A DNA stretch of 64,000 nucleotides from Ignavibacteria bacterium (GCA_016873805.1 VGVZ01000015.1:1-64000); one strand, 5' to 3'; positions 44,881-54,162 are shown, counted from the first letter of the stretch. Made by a program: numbers and translations. Notes: generated by a model not told the origin, from the sequence alone.

Positions 44881-45777
44881 GTATTCCTGATCCGGATCGG
44901 GGCTGAGGTTCTCAAACGGGAGTACGATGATCGACTTTTCCTGCTTCGGCAATTCCACAGTCGGCGCAAGGACCGATTTTAGATCACTCATCATCTCCTT
45001 CATCGACTGATATCTTCGCGAACACTCTTTCTGCAATGCCTTCTCGATGATTGCCGCAACACTTCGAGGCACGTCAGCGCGGACGGAGGCCAGCCCCTGA
45101 GGCTCCTCGTGTACAATTGAATACATCATCGCCGCTTCGTGCTCTCCACGGAAGGGCAGCTTCCCCGTCAGCATCTCGAACAACACTACTCCCAGTGACC
45201 AAATATCCGTTTTCTGATCGACCTCCAACCCTTGCGCCTGCTCCGGCGACATGTATGCTGCCGTACCTATCGTCATACCAGCTTTTGTGAGTCTTGTCTG
45301 ACCTCCCGCAAGCTTGGCAAGTCCGAAATCCAGAATCTTCACCGTGCCATCGATGGTAATGAAGACGTTCCCCGGCTTGATGTCCCGGTGCACAATCTCT
45401 TTCTCATGTGCCATCGACAAGCCTCTCGCAGCTTGGATAGCAATATCGATGGCTTCTTCAATTCGCAACGGGCTCTTTGTAATTCGAGAATTGAGCGGTT
45501 CGCCTTCATAGTAGTCCATCACAATGAACATCCGACCATCCGCCGTCTCATCAATGTCGTGGATCGTGCAGATGTTGTTGTGCTGAAGGGCTGAAGCCGC
45601 TTGTGCTTCGTGGATGAACCGCTGCTTGGCTTCGGCGTCGCGGGTGAGGTCGGGTGGGAGGAATTTTAGAGCGACGGTGCGCTTGAGCTTGATATCCTCG
45701 GCGCGGTAGACAACGCCCATGCCTCCCTCACCGAGCTTTTCGAGAATCTTGTAATGAGAAATGGTTTGGCCGATCAT
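44866..45777 (-). CDS. Ser/Thr protein kinase (PknB type), truncated after the kinase domain
   Basis: A 303-residue kinase with a complete catalytic domain: glycine loop LGEGGMGVVYRAED, VALKFLPPDL with the ATP lysine, HRDIKPGNVFI, DFGLAKL, GTAAYMSPEQAQGLEVDQKT. The following linker (EKSIIVLPFENLSPDPDQEY) begins the second domain seen in three nearby paralogs, but after EYF the frame runs into foreign DNA and stops (RDG). The DNA matches the paralogs up to that point and then becomes the alcohol dehydrogenase sequence, so a deletion joined the two genes. The kinase may still fold, without its TPR sensor half or any membrane anchor. Confidence 0.85.
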   Translation of the reverse strand: MIGQTISHYKILEKLGEGGMGVVYRAEDIKLKRTVALKFLPPDLTRDAEAKQRFIHEAQAASALQHNNICTIHDIDETADGRMFIVMDYYEGEPLNSRITKSPLRIEEAIDIAIQAARGLSMAHEKEIVHRDIKPGNVFITIDGTVKILDFGLAKLAGGQTRLTKAGMTIGTAAYMSPEQAQGLEVDQKTDIWSLGVVLFEMLTGKLPFRGEHEAAMMYSIVHEEPQGLASVRADVPRSVAAIIEKALQKECSRRYQSMKEMMSDLKSVLAPTVELPKQEKSIIVLPFENLSPDPDQEYFRDG

Positions 45778-45855
45778 AGTCGAAACCTCCAGCCTTCGGC
45801 GGGATTCTCAGAATTCCAACCACTTGCACAAATCACTCATGGGGAATGTTGGAAC

Positions 45856-45884
45856 TTGAATCTCTTGAGCCAATTCACTACCAT
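45856..45884 (+). promoter_or_regulatory. Candidate promoter of hicBA
   Basis: TTGAAT (45856-45861), 17 bp, TACCAT (45879-45884). The predicted start lies near 45891, 24 nt before the hicB ATG. Antitoxin autoregulation would act here, though no clear dyad is seen. Confidence 0.45.
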
Positions 45885-45914
45885 AGCTAGGAGATCACCC
45901 GGAGACAGAAACCT

Positions 45915-46148
45915 ATGACTGCGCTTCAACACAACATCAAAGCCTTCATCAGAAAAGGTGAAAGCTGCTACGTTGCCGAGTGCCACGAAATCAGTGTCGT
46001 TACTCAAGGTAAGACCCTTGATGAAACCATCGCCAACCTCCGGGAAGCCGTGGCCCTCCATCTCGAGGGCGAAGATCCCACAGAGTATGGGCTCGCACCG
46101 AATCCCACGCTCCTCTTGACGATGGAATTAGAGCCCTCCAATGCCTAA
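45915..46148 (+). CDS. hicB: HicB-family antitoxin
   Basis: A 77-residue antitoxin with the HicB partial-RNase-H-like fold: IKAFIRKGESCYVAECHEIS, VVTQGKTLDETIANLREAVA, LHLEGED. It lacks the C-terminal ribbon-helix-helix of longer HicB proteins, so DNA binding may come from elsewhere. It neutralises the toxin encoded immediately downstream; the two genes overlap by 8 bp (46141-46148), implying coupled translation. The order antitoxin-toxin is the reverse of classical hicAB but common for this short HicB subclass. Confidence 0.88.
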   Translation: MTALQHNIKAFIRKGESCYVAECHEISVVTQGKTLDETIANLREAVALHLEGEDPTEYGLAPNPTLLLTMELEPSNA

Positions 46149-46383
46149 ACCCCGGCACCTCTCCGGCGACGAGATCATTGCCATTCTTTCGAAGTTCGGT
46201 TTCTCTGTCCATTCCCAGCGCGGTTCGCACGTCAAGCTTCGTCGTTTGACATCCGAAGGCGTGAAACAAACCCTCACCATTCCTCGCCACAAAGAGCTTG
46301 ACCCCGGAACGGCACACGCGATTTTTAGGCAGTCAAGCCGCTACATTCCTGAGGATCAGCTATTGCCTTTGTTCTTCTTCTAG
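46141..46383 (+). CDS. hicA: HicA-family mRNA interferase toxin
   Basis: An 80-residue double-stranded-RNA-binding-fold toxin. The catalytic motif QRGSHVKLRR contains the essential histidine (His30); LSGDEIIAILSKFGFSVHS precedes it and TLTIPRHKELDPGTAHAIFR follows, the second conserved block of the YcfA/HicA family. It cleaves mRNA when HicB is lost. The 8-bp overlap with hicB supports a single transcript. Located in a stretch of duplicated kinases, it may stabilise this variable region. Confidence 0.9.
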   Translation: MPKPRHLSGDEIIAILSKFGFSVHSQRGSHVKLRRLTSEGVKQTLTIPRHKELDPGTAHAIFRQSSRYIPEDQLLPLFFF

Positions 46384-46445
46384 CGCTATTCATTGATTTG
46401 TCTTCTTAATGGCGCGATGGCTCGATCAATCGATCTCTCAATATT

Positions 46446-48674
46446 CTATACCTCAAACTCCTCCCATTCTTTCTTCACCCGCACCATTAAGTTCTTAAAT
46501 CGTTCGTCGGCACGAAGATTTGCAAAGAGCGGATTGTGCTGATTGAGGAATGGGTAGTTGAGGAAATCCCGATTAACTGCATTCTCGAGCCACTGTAAAG
46601 CTTCGTCTTTCTCGCCGACAACAGCCAAAACAGCAGCTATCTGCTCAGAATAATCCGGGTCCCTTTCACAAGTCTTCTTCAGAAAAGGGGTCAACGCCTC
46701 GTGTATTTTGGTTCGTTCACCTTTTATCGCGTGCTTCAGAAGTACTTGCAGTTTTGCACACACGTGATCGGGCATCATCTCAACAGTTTTGTCTACTACG
46801 GCAAACGCCTTTTCGTACTGGCCTACGAATATCAGAGGAAGTACATGGTATAGTCGGACATATGGATTCTGCGGAGAAGTCTCAAAGAGCCGGTTGCTTC
46901 CTTTTACCGCCTCCTCGAATCGACCATCAAAGAAAGGCATTGCAACGTACTTGTAGAGCGTCGATGCATCGTCGAGTGGCTCAATCTGCTCAAGCTTCTC
47001 GCACAGAGGTACAGCAGCAGGAATCTTGCCAAGATACCAAATGTACACTGTCGCAAGGCCAAGCAATGCGAGGTGTTCATCTGGATTGCTCGATAGCGCT
47101 TCTCTGAAGTAGTGAACTGCCTCCTCCAGTCTTCCGTAGAATCGAATCCAGCCAAGCAGCGCAAGCGCTTTTGGACAGTCCGGATCAATCTTCAAAGCCT
47201 TTTGAACGTATTCCTCTGCACTTGCTATGCACTCTTCGTGCCCAACCCCAATATTCACAAGATTCCAGTAAGCCCAGGCTATGCCGGAATAGAGAAGCGC
47301 ATTATCTCCAATGAGGTTAAGTGCGCTCTTGAGATATCGGATGGCTTGCTCTGAGCCCTCCGCTGTCCACTTGAAAGTCTCGGCGTTAGCTTTGAGATAA
47401 CATTCGTACGCTCTCAGGTCCTCAATTGGCCGCAGGAGCATTTTGTGTTCTTCTTCGGCTGAGAGCTTGAGTTTCAATGCCTTGACGATTGCCCGCGAGA
47501 CTTTCTCCTGAATGTCAAACACGTCATCCAAGGTTCCCGAGTATTTCTCTGCCCATAGATGCACATCACTCGTGGCATCGATCAACTGTGCAGTGATACG
47601 GAGATTGTTGCCAGCTTTTCTGACACTTCCTTCCAACACATACTGGACGTTAAGCTTTCTGGCAATCTCGGGGATCGCCGTCCTTGTTCCTTTGAAGGTC
47701 ATCGCTGAGCTACGAGAGATTACACGGAGTGATCTTGCCGCTGATAGATCAGAGATGACTTCTTCCGTCAATCCATCGCTGAAGTACTCCTGGTCAGGAT
47801 CAGGACTCAGGTTCTCAAACGGCAGGACAACGATGGATTTCTCCTGCTTCGATGTCTCCACCGTTGGCACCATTGCTCCTTTCAATTCACTCATCATCTC
47901 CTTCATCGTCTGACATCTTCGCGAGCACTCTTTCTGCAATGCCTTCTGGATGATTGTCGCAACACTTCGAGGCACGTCAGCGCGGACGGAGGCCAGTCCC
48001 TGCGGTTCTTCGTGTACAATCGAGTACAAGAGTGCAGCTTCATGCACACCGCGGAAGGGTAGGCGCCCTGTCAGCATCTCGAACAGCACAACTCCAACCG
48101 ACCAGATGTCTGTCCGATGATCAACCTCTAATCCTTGCGCTTGCTCCGGGGACATATATGCCGCTGTCCCCACCGTGCTTGAGGTGCGAGTCAGCTTCAG
48201 CGACCCCTTCAGCTTCGCCAGACCAAAGTCCATCACTTTGACCTGATTCTTGGTGTTGACCATGATATTCTCAGGCTTCACATCCCGATGGACAATCCCT
48301 TTGCTGTGAGCTTCCTGGAGCGCCTCGGATATTTGAATCGCGAACTGCACTGCCCCCGCGATCTGTAGTCTGCCGTCTGCAATCTTGCTTCTCAACGTCA
48401 CCCCATCCACATACTCCATCACGATGAACTGATCATCCCCCTCTGCGGCAATGTCGTGGATGGTACAGATGTTGGGATGATTGAGCGCAGCGGCGGCTTG
48501 GGCTTCTTGTAAAAAGCGGGCGCGTTCCGGCTCGTGAGCTTCAAGCCCTTTCGGCAGGAATTTAAGTGCGACCGTGCGTTTGAGCTTGATGTCCTCGGCA
48601 CGGTAGACGATACCCATTCCGCCGGCGCCCAACTTCTCTAGGATCGTGTAATGTGAAAAGGTCTGGCCAATCAC
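46446..48674 (-). CDS. Ser/Thr kinase with TolB/cyclase-like linker and TPR array (paralog 2)
   Basis: A 742-residue soluble kinase. Residues ~8-265: PknB-like kinase (LGAGGMGIVYRAED, HRDVKPENIMV, DFGLAKL, TAAYMSPEQAQG). Residues ~290-420: an alpha/beta domain common in adenylate-cyclase-linked TPR proteins (KSIVVLPFENLSPDPDQEYF, LTEEVISDLSAARSLRVISR, VQYVLEGSVRKAGNNLRITA, HLWAEKYSGTLDDVFDIQEK). Residues ~440-740: helical TPR repeats ending RVKKEWEEFEV. There is no membrane helix between kinase and sensor, unlike typical PknB and unlike the paralog at 54.2 kb. The kinase half diverges most from the other three (PKGLEAHEPERARFLQEAQA). Substrates unknown. Confidence 0.9.
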   Translation of the reverse strand: MIGQTFSHYTILEKLGAGGMGIVYRAEDIKLKRTVALKFLPKGLEAHEPERARFLQEAQAAAALNHPNICTIHDIAAEGDDQFIVMEYVDGVTLRSKIADGRLQIAGAVQFAIQISEALQEAHSKGIVHRDVKPENIMVNTKNQVKVMDFGLAKLKGSLKLTRTSSTVGTAAYMSPEQAQGLEVDHRTDIWSVGVVLFEMLTGRLPFRGVHEAALLYSIVHEEPQGLASVRADVPRSVATIIQKALQKECSRRCQTMKEMMSELKGAMVPTVETSKQEKSIVVLPFENLSPDPDQEYFSDGLTEEVISDLSAARSLRVISRSSAMTFKGTRTAIPEIARKLNVQYVLEGSVRKAGNNLRITAQLIDATSDVHLWAEKYSGTLDDVFDIQEKVSRAIVKALKLKLSAEEEHKMLLRPIEDLRAYECYLKANAETFKWTAEGSEQAIRYLKSALNLIGDNALLYSGIAWAYWNLVNIGVGHEECIASAEEYVQKALKIDPDCPKALALLGWIRFYGRLEEAVHYFREALSSNPDEHLALLGLATVYIWYLGKIPAAVPLCEKLEQIEPLDDASTLYKYVAMPFFDGRFEEAVKGSNRLFETSPQNPYVRLYHVLPLIFVGQYEKAFAVVDKTVEMMPDHVCAKLQVLLKHAIKGERTKIHEALTPFLKKTCERDPDYSEQIAAVLAVVGEKDEALQWLENAVNRDFLNYPFLNQHNPLFANLRADERFKNLMVRVKKEWEEFEV

Positions 48675-48707
48675 AAAACGGCTCCGCTGCTAATTCTATC
48701 AAGAATC

Positions 48708-50321
48708 TTATTGTTTCTCTTGTTTGAGAATCTTCAGCATGCTTTCGGCATTTGAATTCCCTGGATTCAGGGCGAGCGATTGCTCATAGTTCTTGATGGC
48801 TAGTGCTACATCTCCCAGGACCATATATGCCTCACCCAGACTATCATAGGTATTCGATGACTCTGGATAAAGGAGAGTGTTCAATGAGAACACTTCAATG
48901 GCTTCTTTAACTTTGTTTGCTCTCAGGAGTGTATAGCCCCAGCTATTCACCTCCTGCTCCTTGAGGCTAAACTCAATATCGCTTTTTCGAATTTCTGTGT
49001 AGAGTTCTCTAATCTTCTTATAACCAAATTGCTTCAAGCGATGAGCGAATTCTGAAACCGATTGAGGCGTTTTCAATCCAACCTTCGATTGGAGAGTGAG
49101 GACCGAAGCGGGAATCCCATTCTTAACAGGATCATTCTTTAGGAATTCTAATGACTCCTTCTCTCCCTTCACGTAACCATTTAGGAAATTGAGAATGTAG
49201 AGACAGATCAGGCGATAGCCTTCGTTTGCATCACCAATGCTAGCTTGTTCCCAAATGGTTCCCGCTCCATGCTGCTTTGATTGCCTGTCGACGAAGCGAA
49301 TAAAGGTCGAACCAAAATCTCGATGACTGAACTTATGCATCGTTATCCAGTACGCGTCACTATAGTCCAGTGAGTCATAGAAAGTAAAAGAGACATCCAT
49401 ATTGTACGCAACCATCGAATCGATGGGAATGCTCTTCTGTGAAAGATAGAGAAAAGGCCTCTTGAACTTTTTAATGGAACTTTCATAGGGTGAAGCGTTG
49501 AAGTATTGACTGTAATAAGTTCTTATCGCTCCATCCAGGCTTATCACAGCGTTGACCGCACTATTACGAAATGCCACCAGCACATTTGAAGTACCCCCCC
49601 AACTAAATCCAATAAGAGCGATTCTGGCGATATCTGCAGAGGGATAGTGACGAGCGAATCCTAATAAGAACTCGATATCCCTTGCCTGAGCCTCTAGAAA
49701 CAATTCCTCATCGACTCCAATATTCATATACCTTGTCGTTACTCCCAAACATGGACTTGCGAAAACAAGATATCCATGGCTTGCGAGATATTCACAGAGC
49801 AGTGAGTTTTCCCATGCAGGTGCGTTCCAACTTGGTGCATAGATGACAATCGGAAATTTTCCATTCACCGCAACAGCATTCTTGAATGCATATGTCTGTG
49901 ATTTCAGTTCGCTTGCCACGGTTAATTGCGGTCTTCTATAAAACCTGAGAAAGCTGTTAAGTCCTATGATATTCTGGTGTTCTGAAGAATCGACGAAATT
50001 AGTCTCAGTCGCCATCAGATACACATATTCCTCAAAACGCATTGGAGCTGTAGTGCCCGGAGTATTTGCTGGATACCAGATACAGGTCTGGATTGGCCGG
50101 GCACGTTCACCACTTTCGAGATTCCCATCCGCGTCGTACGGTGGTTTGAATGTTCTTGTATAATCATACTGGTGGACCACTTTGAATCCAACCGCGAATG
50201 GCCCACGCTGAACTTGAGGATTCAAGCAAGATGATTGCGCATAGACAGTAGCTGCTACAAAACAAATCGATGAAAGTACTTTTCCGAGTTTTTTCCCGAA
50301 GAATTCTCCTTGCATTGTCAT
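48708..50321 (-). CDS. Exported alpha/beta hydrolase (dienelactone-hydrolase-like) with TPR tail
   Basis: A 537-residue exported protein. A signal peptide ends near FVAATVYAQS. The hydrolase domain has RPIQTCIWYPAN, KFPIVIYAPSWNAPAWENSL and the nucleophile elbow IGFSWGGTSN (Ser in GFSWG); a later HKFSHRDFGS may hold the catalytic His. The last ~70 residues contain two TPR units (WGYTLLRANKVKEAIEVFSL, YDSLGEAYMVLGDVALAIKN). ATG 50321 is chosen because AGGAGG lies 6 nt upstream and the signal peptide follows; an ATG at 50354 overlaps the kinase stop as ATGA and cannot be excluded. It follows the kinase at 50.4 kb directly, so the kinase may regulate or sense through it. Confidence 0.83.
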   Translation of the reverse strand: MTMQGEFFGKKLGKVLSSICFVAATVYAQSSCLNPQVQRGPFAVGFKVVHQYDYTRTFKPPYDADGNLESGERARPIQTCIWYPANTPGTTAPMRFEEYVYLMATETNFVDSSEHQNIIGLNSFLRFYRRPQLTVASELKSQTYAFKNAVAVNGKFPIVIYAPSWNAPAWENSLLCEYLASHGYLVFASPCLGVTTRYMNIGVDEELFLEAQARDIEFLLGFARHYPSADIARIALIGFSWGGTSNVLVAFRNSAVNAVISLDGAIRTYYSQYFNASPYESSIKKFKRPFLYLSQKSIPIDSMVAYNMDVSFTFYDSLDYSDAYWITMHKFSHRDFGSTFIRFVDRQSKQHGAGTIWEQASIGDANEGYRLICLYILNFLNGYVKGEKESLEFLKNDPVKNGIPASVLTLQSKVGLKTPQSVSEFAHRLKQFGYKKIRELYTEIRKSDIEFSLKEQEVNSWGYTLLRANKVKEAIEVFSLNTLLYPESSNTYDSLGEAYMVLGDVALAIKNYEQSLALNPGNSNAESMLKILKQEKQ

Positions 50322-50350
50322 TTCAATCCTCCTCTTTTGTCTTTCACCGT

Positions 50351-52582
50351 TCACACCTCAAATTCCTCCCACTCTTTTTTGACGCGCTCCATCAACCTCT
50401 TGAACCGCTCCTCTCCGCGAAGGACTTCCAAAAACGGATCTCCATCTAGCAGTCGGGGATAATTTGTCCATCCCAAGTTCACCGAGTGCTCAAGCCAGTC
50501 CAAGGCATGTTGTCTTTCCCCCAACAGAGCGTATACGTTTGCTATCATATAAGAATAGACGCGGCTCTTCCAGCACATCTCCCGAAAATCTTCGCTCATC
50601 ATCCGAGCAACACTCTTCTCGTCTTTCAATAATCCGTATTTGAGGAGAAGCCCCACCTTGGTAAACGGATTCTCGGGTGTCTTTTGGGTGCTCCGTTCGA
50701 CGATAGCAAATGCTTCCTCAAGCCGCTGGGATCCTGCCAGCGCCCATACATAGTGCATCTGAATTGCACGATTCTCAGGATCCATTTGGTACGCCGTTTC
50801 GAACGACTCCATCGCAACGTCCCGTTGACCTTTTTGCCAGAGTATGGACCCTCTCACATTATGACCGAGTGGGTTCAGCGGATCAAGTTGTATCATTCCA
50901 TCCAAAAGTTGGAGAGCAGCTTCATACTTCCCAACCCAGAAATACGTGGCAACAAGCCCATGAAGAGCGGTATATTCGCTGGGATCAATTGCAAGAGCGC
51001 GTTTGAAGAATTGTATCCCTTCTTGTGTGTGATCTTGCCAATAGCAAATCCATCCAAGCACCGCGAGTGCCTTTGAAAAATCAGGACTGAGCGCCAACGC
51101 CTTCTGGGCAGATGCTTCAGCTTTCTTCCAGTACTCAATCGATTCGCCGCTGATACTTCCCCGCATGAGATACGCAAATCCTCGAGCCGAATACAGATAT
51201 GCATTCTCACCGAGAATCTCGATCCCTGTGTCAAGATATCCGAGGGCGCGATCCAAGGAGTCCTCAGTAAGCCTCCATATTTCGTGGTACGCTTTCAGAT
51301 AATATTCGTATGCTGCCAAATTCTCGATCGCCCTCTCAGCAATTTTTCTTGTTGCGGTTGAGGTAAGCTTCAGTTCCAAAGCACTCACTATTGACCGAGA
51401 GACTTTCTCTTGAATGTCGAACACATCATCCAATGTCCCCGAGTATTTCTCTGCCCATAGATGCGTATCGTTCGTCGCATCGATCAACTGCGCGGTGATT
51501 CGGAGATTGTTGCCAGCTTTTCTGACACTTCCTTCCAGCACATACTGGACGCCCACATCTCGTGCGATCTCAGGTATCTTCTTCTTCGTCCCCTTGAATG
51601 TCATCGCCGAACTGCGAGAGATTACACGGAGGGAGCGCACCGCAGACAGATCAGAAATCACTTCCTCCGTCAATCCATCACTGAAGTATTCCTGATCCGG
51701 ATCGGGGCTCAGATTCTCAAACGGTAACACGACTATCGACTTCTCCTCCTTCGGAACATCAACCGGCGGCGTTGCGGCTGCTCTCAGATCACTCATCATC
51801 TCCTTCATCGTCTGATATCTTCGCGAACACTCTTTCTGCAATGCCTTCTTGATGATTGCCGCAACACTTCGAGGCACGTCAGCGCGGACGGAGGCCAGTC
51901 CCTGCGGCTCCTCGTGTACAATCGAATACATCATCGCCGCCTCGTGCTCTCCTCGGAATGGCAGTTTCCCTGTCAGCATCTCATACAACACTACTCCAAC
52001 TGACCAAGTATCCGTTCTGTGATCGACCTCCATCCCCTGCGCCTGCTCCGGTGACATATACGCGGCAGTCCCCACCGTCGATCCAGCCTTTGTCAGCCTT
52101 GTCTGACCTCCCGCAAGCTTGGCAAGTCCGAAATCCAGAATTTTCACTGTCCCATTGGTCGTAATGAAGAGGTTCGCTGGCTTAATATCCCGATGCACGA
52201 TTCCCTTCTCATGCGCCTTCGAAAGGCCGCTCGCGACTTGAATCGCAATATCGACCGCGTCCTTAACTTGCATTGGCCCTGTCGCGATTCTAGACGTCAA
52301 GGATTCCCCCTCGTAGCAATCCATCACCATGAATAAGCGTTCGTCGTCTGTCTCATCGATATCGTGGATCGTGCAGATGTTGTTGTGCTGGAGGGCGGAG
52401 GCGGCTTGCGCTTCGTGGATGAAGCGCTGCTTGGCCTCGGGGTCGCGGGTGAGTTCAGGTGGCAGGAATTTCAGGGCGACGGTGCGTTTGAGGCGTGTAT
52501 CGTGGGCCTTGTACACGACGCCCATGCCGCCACTACCAAGCTTTTCCAGTATTTCGTAGTGCGAGATGGTCGTCCCGATCAT
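50351..52582 (-). CDS. Ser/Thr kinase with TolB/cyclase-like linker and TPR array (paralog 3)
   Basis: A 743-residue soluble kinase with the same three-part design as the one at 46.4 kb: kinase (LGSGGMGVVYKAHD, HRDIKPANLFI, DFGLAKLAGG), a linker domain (KSIVVLPFENLSPDPDQEYF onward) and TPRs ending RVKKEWEEFEV. Its linker is nearly identical to paralog 2, whereas the first ~130 residues are nearly identical to the membrane kinase at 54.2 kb, including 126 bp of identical DNA around the start codon. It is therefore a mosaic. A GGAGG site lies at the start. No membrane helix. Confidence 0.9.
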   Translation of the reverse strand: MIGTTISHYEILEKLGSGGMGVVYKAHDTRLKRTVALKFLPPELTRDPEAKQRFIHEAQAASALQHNNICTIHDIDETDDERLFMVMDCYEGESLTSRIATGPMQVKDAVDIAIQVASGLSKAHEKGIVHRDIKPANLFITTNGTVKILDFGLAKLAGGQTRLTKAGSTVGTAAYMSPEQAQGMEVDHRTDTWSVGVVLYEMLTGKLPFRGEHEAAMMYSIVHEEPQGLASVRADVPRSVAAIIKKALQKECSRRYQTMKEMMSDLRAAATPPVDVPKEEKSIVVLPFENLSPDPDQEYFSDGLTEEVISDLSAVRSLRVISRSSAMTFKGTKKKIPEIARDVGVQYVLEGSVRKAGNNLRITAQLIDATNDTHLWAEKYSGTLDDVFDIQEKVSRSIVSALELKLTSTATRKIAERAIENLAAYEYYLKAYHEIWRLTEDSLDRALGYLDTGIEILGENAYLYSARGFAYLMRGSISGESIEYWKKAEASAQKALALSPDFSKALAVLGWICYWQDHTQEGIQFFKRALAIDPSEYTALHGLVATYFWVGKYEAALQLLDGMIQLDPLNPLGHNVRGSILWQKGQRDVAMESFETAYQMDPENRAIQMHYVWALAGSQRLEEAFAIVERSTQKTPENPFTKVGLLLKYGLLKDEKSVARMMSEDFREMCWKSRVYSYMIANVYALLGERQHALDWLEHSVNLGWTNYPRLLDGDPFLEVLRGEERFKRLMERVKKEWEEFEV

Positions 52583-52835
52583 GACGACCTCCTCTCTGAG
52601 GGATGACAGCGGCTACAACGGGTACACCATCGGTGTTTAGGTATGGAACAACTATCAGTACAAAACTCCTGTCCTCACTATTGGCGATCTCAATAATAGT
52701 CACGCCCGGCTGCCCCGCAGGATTCCAGACGGCGGGTCCCGTACAACGGGATGCCGAAAACGAGTCAGGCAAAGGTGCTGAGCCGCAAAGTCTATTTGTG
52801 ATGCTAGATTTCTTTGTGACTCCTCCAAACGCCGG

Positions 52836-54086
52836 TTACATCACTGCCAGCGCCTGAGTGGCCGGTGCAAGCAGAACGCCTCGATTCACGAATGCACTAT
52901 TGAATCGATCCGGAGTCCGGACAATCTGCACCGCATACCGGGGCTTCAGTCGCTCGGCAAAGTAACTCAGTGACGGATCAACGTCAGCCGCTGTCAGCTT
53001 TGCCTCGACTAGAGCAAACGGCTTTCCCCGCTCCGTGATCAGGAAGTCGACTTCCCTTTTCTCGCGGTCGCGAACGTACGAGAGGCCGAAGTCGCCGTAC
53101 CCGAAATCAGTCCAAGCGCTGCACAATTTCAGCAAATGCAATGCGACTAGATTTTCAAACCTCGCAGCTGCGTCGCTTATCGTAGAAAAATCGAACAGAT
53201 ATATTTTCTCCTCGCGGCGAAGCGTCCTTGCGAGCTTGCCAGCGTAGGGACGGATGCTGAACAGATAGAAGAGTCGATCGAGAGCAGCAAGCCAGTTCTG
53301 CACAGTCTCAAAACGAACAGCAAGATCCTCCCGCAGAGCATTGATGGACAGGGGAGATCCAATGCGGTCGGGGAGCAGATCCGCAAGGGACTCAATCAAT
53401 CCAAGGTCGCGGATCCTTGTGAGGTCCCTCAATTCCTCGCGAACGATCAGCTGTTCATGTGAACGACTCCACCGTCGCAAGCGCGTCTCGCTTTCCGCAA
53501 AGAGAGGCTCAGGAAAACCCGTAAATGTTTCAATAGTTCTCAACGCCTCTTGGGCAGTATCGGAATTGCGCGACTCCAGTATCTGCCGAACAAATGTATC
53601 AGGAGTGGCAAGAAACGCCCGGTCGGCCGAGAGCAGTTCTCCGACCGTAAAGGGATAGAGATGATATATCTGATATCGACCAAAGAGCGAATCGCCACCA
53701 CGCTGATAGACATCCAGCCTACCGCTGCCTGTTACAAGGATGTCAAGATCTATGCTGTGAGCGTCGTGAAGTCCCTTCAAAAACCGTTTCCATCGTGGGA
53801 ATTTGTGGATTTCGTCCAGGGCCAGGCGAATACGAGACTTGCGACGGCCTGCCTCCTTTCGAGGCTCTGCAGACGTACTCCTCCGCAGCCAGAAATCCTC
53901 CGGCGACCGTAGAATCAGCTTTCGGTCAGACTCGACATCCCAGTTGAAATACGTTGACGGAGATTTCGTTAGTGTGAGATGGTGCTTCGCCAACGTCGTC
54001 TTGCCGACCTGACGCGGCCCGGCGACGAAGCACATCTTGAGCTCTTCGGCGAGGAGCCGTTCGATTTCAGCGGTGAGATAGCGCAT
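52836..54086 (-). CDS. AAA+ ATPase with DUF4143 domain
   Basis: A 416-residue ATPase. N-terminal AAA domain: Walker A AGPRQVGKTTLAKHHL, Walker B region LALDEIHKFPRWKRFLKGLH, sensor-type DILVTGSGRLDVYQ. C-terminal DUF4143 with the nuclease-like ending FLITERGKPFALVEAKLTAA typical of this family (a PD-(D/E)xK-like core, E-A-K). These ATPases are widespread, often single, and of unknown role; some act like mobile or defence genes. The gene appears almost leaderless: a TATACT -10 box lies only ~8 bp before the ATG, with a 22-bp perfect palindrome just upstream. It interrupts the kinase paralog series. Confidence 0.88.
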   Translation of the reverse strand: MRYLTAEIERLLAEELKMCFVAGPRQVGKTTLAKHHLTLTKSPSTYFNWDVESDRKLILRSPEDFWLRRSTSAEPRKEAGRRKSRIRLALDEIHKFPRWKRFLKGLHDAHSIDLDILVTGSGRLDVYQRGGDSLFGRYQIYHLYPFTVGELLSADRAFLATPDTFVRQILESRNSDTAQEALRTIETFTGFPEPLFAESETRLRRWSRSHEQLIVREELRDLTRIRDLGLIESLADLLPDRIGSPLSINALREDLAVRFETVQNWLAALDRLFYLFSIRPYAGKLARTLRREEKIYLFDFSTISDAAARFENLVALHLLKLCSAWTDFGYGDFGLSYVRDREKREVDFLITERGKPFALVEAKLTAADVDPSLSYFAERLKPRYAVQIVRTPDRFNSAFVNRGVLLAPATQALAVM

Positions 54087-54093
54087 TTCTACA

Positions 54094-54121
54094 AGTATAG
54101 AAAATTGTCATGACAATTTTC
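54094..54121 (-). promoter_or_regulatory. Promoter/operator of the DUF4143 ATPase with a 22-bp perfect palindrome
   Basis: GAAAATTGTCA followed at once by its exact complement TGACAATTTTC fills 54100-54121. On the minus strand TATACT (54094-54099) abuts the palindrome and would serve as the -10 box, so a protein bound to the dyad would cover the spacer and -35. Transcription would begin within a base or two of the ATG at 54086. Confidence 0.55.
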
Positions 54122-54162
54122 GGGTAAAATAGACACTTCCGCACCGGGAGTCAAGGGGCCGA

